Under the pieces are notes generated by a model that was given only the letters and a program-made list of their open reading frames with translations, had not been told where the DNA came from and ran no database searches. A stretch of 37,496 bases of DNA from assembly GCA_030692355.1 (NCBI GenBank), contig JAUYCF010000058.1:1-37496 (forward strand), read 5' to 3'. This document shows positions 32,685 to 37,496 of the stretch, piece by piece. Each line of letters starts with the position of its first letter. Positions within the stretch are counted from its first letter, which is position 1. This stretch comes from Thiobacillus sp. GTDB lineage: Bacteria > Pseudomonadota > Gammaproteobacteria > Burkholderiales > Thiobacillaceae. The position numbers and the translations under genes were made by a program.

Positions 32685-33149
32685 TCATTGGTGTGCAACG
32701 AAATCGAGCGGAAAGCGTCGCCCGGCCAGGTAATCCTCTACGCAGCGCATCACCAGCGGGCTGCGGTGCGGCGTGGGATGGGACGCGAGTTCCTCCGCCG
32801 TCAGCCACACGGCGCGCACGATGCCGGTATCCAGCGCGCGGTCGGTATCGAAGCCCGTGGCCTCGCAGACATAGGCGAAGCGTAGATAGGTGATGTTGCG
32901 GCGCGGGTAGTACGTGCTGTAGCAGCCCAACAGCGCGAGTGGCTCGACGTGATGCGCGGTTTCCTCCAGCGCTTCGCGGCGCACCGCGTCGAGCAGCGTT
33001 TCGTCGCGCTCCCAGTGGCCGGCCGGCTGGTTGAGGCGCAGGCCTTCGGTGGTGTGCTCCTCCACCAGCAGGAATTTGCCGTCGCGTTCGACCATGGCGG
33101 CAACCACCACGTGCGGGGCCCACGGTGTGTTCGAGCTTGGCTCAGACAT
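32685..33149 (-). CDS. nudJ: Nudix hydrolase NudJ-like
   Basis: The 154-aa product has a Nudix box GHWERDETLLDAVRREALEETAHHV (G, E, RE and EE all present). Around it are VVVAAMVERDGKFLLVEEHT, then RLNQPAGHWE and YYPRRNITYLRFAYVCEA. These match NudJ, a pyrophosphatase or phosphatase acting on nucleoside di/triphosphates and thiamin pyrophosphate-type compounds. Gene order rluE-nudJ-mnmA supports it. It overlaps the rluE gene by 8 bp. Confidence 0.9.
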   Translation of the reverse strand: MSEPSSNTPWAPHVVVAAMVERDGKFLLVEEHTTEGLRLNQPAGHWERDETLLDAVRREALEETAHHVEPLALLGCYSTYYPRRNITYLRFAYVCEATGFDTDRALDTGIVRAVWLTAEELASHPTPHRSPLVMRCVEDYLAGRRFPLDFVAHQ

Positions 33150-33684
33150 GCAGTTCTTTCCATTCTCCGGGCTGCAGGGCGCCCAGGGTCCATTCGCCGA
33201 CGGCGGCGCGGACCAGGCGCAGGGTGGGGAAGCCGATCTTCGCCGTCATCCGCCGCACCTGACGGTTCTTGCCCTCTTTAATCGTGAGTTCGATCCAGGC
33301 CGTAGGGATGGCCGCGCGAAAACGGACCGGCGGGTTGCGCGGCCACAGGCCGGCGGGTTCGTCGATCATGTGTGCGGTGGCCGGGCGGGTCACGAAGTCG
33401 CCGAGATCGACGCCGCGACGCAGGGAATCGAGCGCGGCATCATCGGGCGCGCCCTCGACCTGCGCCCAGTAGGTTTTGGGCAGCTTGTGCCTGGGATCGG
33501 CGATGCGGCTCTGGAGGCTTCCGTCATCGGTTAAAATCAGCAGCCCTTCGCTGTCGGCGTCGAGCCGCCCGGCCGCGTATACGCCGGGCACGCCGAGGTG
33601 GTCGCGCAGGCCCTGCCAGCGCCCCTCGGGGGTGAACTGGCTCAGCACGCCGTAGGGTTTGTTGAACAGGATCAATCGCGCCAC
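33142..33684 (-). CDS. rluE: 23S rRNA pseudouridine synthase RluE
   Basis: The 180-aa product is an RsuA/RluE-type pseudouridine synthase; E. coli RluE modifies U2457 of 23S rRNA. The start LILFNKPYGVLSQFT and the catalytic block AAGRLDADSEGLLILTDDG (Asp42) are intact. KTYWAQVEGAP and the C-terminal EGKNRQVRRMTAKIGFPTLRLVR follow. There is no S4 domain, as in RluE. It is divergent from icd with 56 bp between the genes, the same arrangement as in E. coli. Confidence 0.92.
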   Translation of the reverse strand: MARLILFNKPYGVLSQFTPEGRWQGLRDHLGVPGVYAAGRLDADSEGLLILTDDGSLQSRIADPRHKLPKTYWAQVEGAPDDAALDSLRRGVDLGDFVTRPATAHMIDEPAGLWPRNPPVRFRAAIPTAWIELTIKEGKNRQVRRMTAKIGFPTLRLVRAAVGEWTLGALQPGEWKELHV

Positions 33685-33740
33685 GCTGAAAGACGAATTT
33701 CAGAAAAGACACCCATTTTAACGTTACACGAGCCGCCTCC

Positions 33741-34997
33741 ATGACTTATCAGCACATCCAGATTCCCGCCTCCGGCAAAAAAATCACCGTCAACGCCGAC
33801 AACACGCTGAACGTGCCGGACATGCCCATCATCCCCTTCATCGAAGGTGACGGCACCGGCGTCGACATTACCCCGGCGATGCGCCGCGTGGTCGATGCCG
33901 CGGTGGCCAAGGCCTACGGCGGCAAGAAGCAGATCGCCTGGATGGAGGTGTTTGCCGGCGAGAAGGCGGTCAGGGTCTACGGCGGCGACCAGTGGCTGCC
34001 GGAGGAAACCGTGCAGGCGGTGAAGGACTACGTGATCTCGATCAAGGGCCCGCTCACCACGCCGACCTCGGGCGGCATGCGCTCGCTCAACGTGGCGCTG
34101 CGCCAGATGCTGGATCTGTATGTGTGCCTGCGCCCGGTGCGCTATTTCACCGGCGTGCCGAGCCCGGTGAAGGCGCCGGAAAAAGTCGACATGGTGATCT
34201 TCCGCGAGAACACCGAGGACATCTACGCCGGCGTCGAGTGGGAAGCCAATTCCGAGGCGGTGCAGAAAGTCATCGCCTTTTTGCAGCAGGAAATGGGCGT
34301 GACCAAGATCCGCTTCCCGGCCAGTTCGGCCATCGGCATCAAGCCGGTGTCGGTCGAAGGCTCCGAGCGCCTGATCCGCAGGGCGATCCAGTACGCCATC
34401 GACAACAAGCGCCGCTCGGTGACACTGGTGCACAAGGGCAACATCATGAAGTTCACCGAAGGCGGCTTCAAGAAGTGGGGCTATGAACTCGCTGCGCGCG
34501 AATTCGGCGCCAGGCTGATCGGCGAAGGGCCGTGGATGGAGCTGCCCGGAGAAAATGGGCGTGGCGGCATCGTCATCAAGGATGTCATCGCCGACGCCTT
34601 CCTGCAGCAGATCCTGCTGCGCCCGGAAGAGTACGACGTCATCGCCACGCTGAATCTGAACGGCGACTACATCTCCGACGCGCTGGCGGCGGAAGTCGGC
34701 GGCATCGGCATCGCGCCGGGCGCCAACCTGTCCGATACCGTGGCGATGTTCGAGGCGACCCACGGCACCGCGCCCAAGTACGCCGGCAAGGACTACGTCA
34801 ACCCGGGTTCGCTGATCCTGTCGGCCGAAATGATGTTGCGCCATATCGGCTGGGTCGAGGCGGCCGACCTCATCATCGCCAGCATGGGCAAAGCCATCGC
34901 CGAAAAAACCGTGACCTACGACTTTGCGCGCCTGATGGACGGCGCGACCGAGGTGAAGTGCTCGCAGTTTGCCGAGGTGATGGTCGCGAAGATGTAA
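33741..34997 (+). CDS. icd: NADP-dependent isocitrate dehydrogenase
   Basis: The 418-aa TCA-cycle enzyme converts isocitrate to 2-oxoglutarate and CO2. [16 protein letters not shown] is at the N-terminus. [34 protein letters not shown] holds the isocitrate-binding serine, which is phosphorylated in enterics. [20 protein letters not shown] has the Lys-Tyr pair typical of the NADP form. The length fits the bacterial dimeric type. A perfect terminator lies 14 bp after the stop. Confidence 0.97.
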   Translation: MTYQHIQIPASGKKITVNADNTLNVPDMPIIPFIEGDGTGVDITPAMRRVVDAAVAKAYGGKKQIAWMEVFAGEKAVRVYGGDQWLPEETVQAVKDYVISIKGPLTTPTSGGMRSLNVALRQMLDLYVCLRPVRYFTGVPSPVKAPEKVDMVIFRENTEDIYAGVEWEANSEAVQKVIAFLQQEMGVTKIRFPASSAIGIKPVSVEGSERLIRRAIQYAIDNKRRSVTLVHKGNIMKFTEGGFKKWGYELAAREFGARLIGEGPWMELPGENGRGGIVIKDVIADAFLQQILLRPEEYDVIATLNLNGDYISDALAAEVGGIGIAPGANLSDTVAMFEATHGTAPKYAGKDYVNPGSLILSAEMMLRHIGWVEAADLIIASMGKAIAEKTVTYDFARLMDGATEVKCSQFAEVMVAKM

Positions 34998-35010
34998 GGC
35001 TGTTCACCCA

Positions 35011-35047
35011 GCAACAAAAAACCCCGCATCGGCGGGGTTTTTTGTTG
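35011..35047. terminator. Bidirectional terminator between icd and cspA
   Basis: A perfect 17-bp stem (GCAACAAAAAACCCCGC and its complement) with a 3-base ATCG-like loop carries A and T tracts on both sides. It can serve the convergent icd and cspA transcripts. Confidence 0.92.
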
Positions 35048-35061
35048 CCTGGCCCAGGCAC

Positions 35062-35268
35062 TCAATCCCGTGACTGGATGTTGGAAGCCTGCTTGCCCTT
35101 GGGGCCCTGGGTGACTTCAAAAGAGACTTTCTGACCTTCTTTCAGGGTCTTGAAGCCATTGGACTGGATGGCTGAAAAATGTGCGAATACATCCTCGCCG
35201 CCGTCATCGGGGGTGATGAAGCCAAACCCCTTGGCGTCGCTAAACCACTTGACCGTACCTGTTGTCAT
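35062..35268 (-). CDS. cspA: Cold-shock-domain protein (CspA family)
   Basis: The 68-aa single cold-shock-domain protein binds single-stranded RNA and DNA. It reads [40 protein letters not shown] and VFAHFS are RNP1 and RNP2. The end [14 protein letters not shown] is typical. An AAGGAGGAA site sits 7 bases before the ATG. Whether it is cold-induced cannot be told; the AT-richer upstream region could carry a leader. Confidence 0.94.
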   Translation of the reverse strand: MTTGTVKWFSDAKGFGFITPDDGGEDVFAHFSAIQSNGFKTLKEGQKVSFEVTQGPKGKQASNIQSRD

Positions 35269-35611
35269 TCAAACTTCCTCCTTGGCGAGATACCCAACAT
35301 AACCGCGATAAGCACAATTGCGCTGGCGGATGACGTGACGGCGGGAATGATTGGCCGTCGGTCTGAATTCAAGCGCGCTACCCGGTGATGTTCCTGCGGT
35401 AATGCCAAGCCTTACGGTTCTTGAAACCAAACGTACTGCTTTTTACTACCTGGAAACTATTTTTTCAAGCGGAATGCGTGAAAAAACAAGGGCCTCGGCC
35501 GGACGGTGGTTTCCTGCCAACCCGGGATTCCGGAAATGGGAGAAAGCGGAGAGGCTTCCTGCCGTGCCGGCACGACGCAGCCACCCGGATCGATGCGGTA
35601 GGATGCGCGGC
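35269..35611. other. Intergenic region between cspA and earP
   Basis: This 343-bp stretch separates two divergent genes. It should hold the cspA promoter and any cold-shock leader on the minus strand and the earP promoter on the plus strand. I saw no convincing further gene or known RNA. An open frame running into earP from upstream shows no family-like sequence. Confidence 0.5.
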
Positions 35612-36775
35612 ATGCGCACCTGGGACATCTTCTGCAAGGTCGTCGACAATTATGGCGACATCGGCATTGCCTGGCGGCTGGCGCGCGGGCTGGTCGGCGA
35701 GCATGGCCTGGCGGTGCGGCTGTGGGTGGACGATCTGCATGCGTTTCAGCGCATCTGGCCGGCGATCGATGCGAATGCGGCCGGGCAGGCCTGCGAAGGG
35801 GTGACGGTGTGTGCGTGGCGCACGCCGTTTGCCGCGGCAGAGCCGGCGCAGGTGGTGATCGATGCCTTCGGCTGCGCCCTGCCTGAAGCCTATCTGGCGG
35901 CGATGGGCGAGCAGTCGCCGCCGCCGGTGTGGATCAATCTCGAATACCTCAGTGCCGAGCCCTGGGTGGCCAAACACCATGGTCTGCCGTCGCCGCATCC
36001 GCGGCTGCCGCTGACGCGTTATTTCTTCTTTCCCGGCTACACGCCGGACACCGGCGGCCTGCTTGCCGAGGCAGACCTGGACGCGCGTCGCGCCGCGTTC
36101 GTGCAGCGCGGAACAGTCGCATTCTGGCGCCAACTGGGGCTGCAGGCGCCGCCGCCGGGCGAATTGCGGGTGTCGCTGTTCGCCTACGAGAATCCAGCGC
36201 TGCCGGCCTTGCTCGATGCCTGGGCGGCCGACCCGCGCCCCATCACCTGCCTGGTGCCCGAAGGCCGGGTCATTCCGCAACTGGCGGCGTGGCTGTCGGT
36301 GCCAACTTTACAAGCGGGCGCATCGCATCGGCGCGGCGCCCTGCGATTGCGCATCCTGCCGTTTCTGGACCAGGATCAGTACGACCATCTGCTATGGGCA
36401 TGCGATCTGAATTTCGTGCGCGGCGAGGATTCCTGCGTGCGCGCGCAGTGGGCGGTGCGTCCGCTGGTGTGGCAGGCCTATCCGCAGGCCGACGCGGCGC
36501 ACTGGGACAAGGCGAACGCGCTGCTGGCGCATTACACGGAGGGGTTGGATGGCGCCGCGGCACGCGCGGTGAGCGCAATGTGGCGGCACTGGAACGGGAT
36601 GCCGGACGCGGATGACCTGGCCGCCTGCTGGACGGCGTGGCGGTCGCACCAGGCCATCATCGAGGCGCATGCGGTGGCCTGGTGCGACCGCCTCAGGCTG
36701 GCCGGGCGGCTCACCGACAAGCTGGTGGATTTTGCGGAAAATAAGATAAAATTCGGGGTTTTCCCAAACTCTTAG
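35612..36775 (+). CDS. earP: EF-P arginine rhamnosyltransferase EarP
   Basis: The 387-aa inverting glycosyltransferase puts rhamnose from dTDP-L-rhamnose on Arg32 of EF-P. The GT-B N-terminus [25 protein letters not shown] includes the two aspartates Asp12 and Asp16. [36 protein letters not shown] and the C-terminal [17 protein letters not shown] with the RGEDS donor-site motif follow. ATG 35612 is chosen because GGTAGGA lies about 9 bases upstream and the protein start fits the family. efp follows after 23 bp, the normal arrangement. No rmlBDAC genes are in the window. Confidence 0.94.
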   Translation: MRTWDIFCKVVDNYGDIGIAWRLARGLVGEHGLAVRLWVDDLHAFQRIWPAIDANAAGQACEGVTVCAWRTPFAAAEPAQVVIDAFGCALPEAYLAAMGEQSPPPVWINLEYLSAEPWVAKHHGLPSPHPRLPLTRYFFFPGYTPDTGGLLAEADLDARRAAFVQRGTVAFWRQLGLQAPPPGELRVSLFAYENPALPALLDAWAADPRPITCLVPEGRVIPQLAAWLSVPTLQAGASHRRGALRLRILPFLDQDQYDHLLWACDLNFVRGEDSCVRAQWAVRPLVWQAYPQADAAHWDKANALLAHYTEGLDGAAARAVSAMWRHWNGMPDADDLAACWTAWRSHQAIIEAHAVAWCDRLRLAGRLTDKLVDFAENKIKFGVFPNS

Positions 36776-36798
36776 CGCTCTCGCAGCAGGACACATCC

Positions 36799-37359
36799 AT
36801 GAAAATCGCACAGGAACTCCGCGCCGGCAACGTCGTGATGGTCGGAAAAGACCCGATGGTGGTGCAAAAGGCCGAATTTTCGAAATCGGGCCGCAATTCC
36901 TCCGTCGTCAAAATGAAACTCAAGAACCTGCTCACCGGTTCGGGTACCGAGAGCGTTTACCGCGCCGACGACAAATTCGAAACCGTGTCGCTGGAGCGCA
37001 AGGAATGCACCTATTCCTACTTCGCCGACCCGCTGTACGTGTTCATGGACAGCGACTACAACCAGTATGAAATCGAAGCCGACAACCTCGGCGACGCGCT
37101 GAACTACCTCGATGACGGCATGCCGGTCGAAGTGGTGTTCTACGACGGCAAGGCGATCTCGGTCGAGATGCCTACCACCGTCGTCCGCGAAGTCGAATAC
37201 ACCGAGCCCGCCGTGCGTGGCGACACCTCCGGCAAGGTGATGAAGCCGGCGCGCATCAAGCCCACCGGGTTCGAGCTGCCGGTCGCCGCCTTCGTCGACA
37301 TCGGCGACATGATCGAAATCGACACCCGCACCAACGAATTCAAGCGCCGCGCCAACTAG
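36799..37359 (+). CDS. efp: Elongation factor P (Arg32 type)
   Basis: The 186-aa factor relieves ribosome stalling at polyproline stretches. KOW/EF-P domains I-III are complete: [33 protein letters not shown], and a C-terminal [17 protein letters not shown]. At the tip of the first loop is KSGRNSSVV, in which residue 32 is Arg. Such EF-Ps are activated by EarP rhamnosylation rather than by lysine modification. Both genes are adjacent, which confirms the pathway. The stop codon lies against the end of a palindromic element. Confidence 0.97.
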   Translation: MKIAQELRAGNVVMVGKDPMVVQKAEFSKSGRNSSVVKMKLKNLLTGSGTESVYRADDKFETVSLERKECTYSYFADPLYVFMDSDYNQYEIEADNLGDALNYLDDGMPVEVVFYDGKAISVEMPTTVVREVEYTEPAVRGDTSGKVMKPARIKPTGFELPVAAFVDIGDMIEIDTRTNEFKRRAN

Positions 37360-37496
37360 TGTAGTGTTGCATTCTGTTTGGAACTTATAGCCATGTAATA
37401 ACGGCCTCGTAGGTCGGGTTTTAACCCGACATGTCGGGCTGAAGCCCGACCTACAAGGGATTGCACATAAGTGCCGTCAAGAATGCAGCACTACAC
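37359..37496. repeat. Nested inverted-repeat element abutting efp (reaches window end)
   Basis: Outer 17-bp arms GTGTAGTGTTGCATTCT (37359-37375) and its complement at 37480-37496 pair with one mismatch. The left arm begins on the last base of the efp stop codon. Inside lie palindromic GTAGGTCGGG units with GTCGGGCTGAAGCCCGAC. It may extend past the window. It has the same nested design as 4487-4642. Confidence 0.68.

Overview
The window looks like chromosomal DNA of a GC-rich betaproteobacterium, most likely a sulfur-oxidising, respiratory member of the Nitrosomonadales/Thiobacillus group. The grounds are the flavocytochrome c sulfide dehydrogenase genes with a NapC-type cytochrome, the surE-pcm-nlpD-rpoS order, and an EF-P with Arg32 next to earP. 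The lineage is inference; no rRNA or tRNA gene was seen.

Layout. (1) 1-6200 is an accessory region in decay: a LysR-type tail fragment, an IS66-family element (332-2695) with perfect 22-bp ends but a frameshifted transposase, an AAA ATPase followed by a frameshifted RloB/TOPRIM-like partner, a MITE-like palindromic element, a GFA-family gene, a translationally coupled Nudix/winged-helix pair, and a clpB 3' remnant with its terminator. (2) 6215-22976 is mostly housekeeping: a lipoprotein, tamA-tamB, surE-pcm-nlpD-rpoS (all overlapping), a HAD nucleotidase, an Mth938-like gene, alaA, hom-thrC, a UDG-like gene and a GST. (3) 23092-28462 is a mosaic island. A periplasmic redox operon (NapC-like tetraheme cytochrome, EB_dh-type cytochrome, FccA-like dihaem cytochrome, FccB-like flavoprotein) is followed by an intact msrA and a DUF4160/DUF2442 pair. 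A decayed copy of the msrA 5' end lies left of the redox operon and a diverged copy of the msrA 3' end lies right of the DUF pair, so msrA sequence brackets both cargos. (4) 28494-37359 is mostly core again: a GNAT gene, glnS, a ParE/Phd-type toxin-antitoxin pair, mnmA-nudJ-rluE (reverse) divergent from icd, cspA, and earP-efp.

How the genes work together. TamA/TamB form an envelope-spanning transport pair. surE-pcm-nlpD-rpoS is a stationary-phase and cell-wall block. hom and thrC give homoserine and threonine. EarP rhamnosylates EF-P on Arg32. The FccA/FccB-like pair would oxidise sulfide in the periplasm, and the NapC-type and EB_dh-type proteins could link it to the quinone pool or another partner; that link is inference.

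Several intergenic palindromic repeat families recur: a CGTCATTGCGAG-type repeat in four copies, a GAAGGACGCGAAG-type repeat, and two nested inverted-repeat elements. The most interesting observations are the msrA-bracketed island, the redox operon itself (with a CX3CH motif and a predicted Tat lipoprotein FccB), and the decaying AAA/TOPRIM pair beside the IS element.
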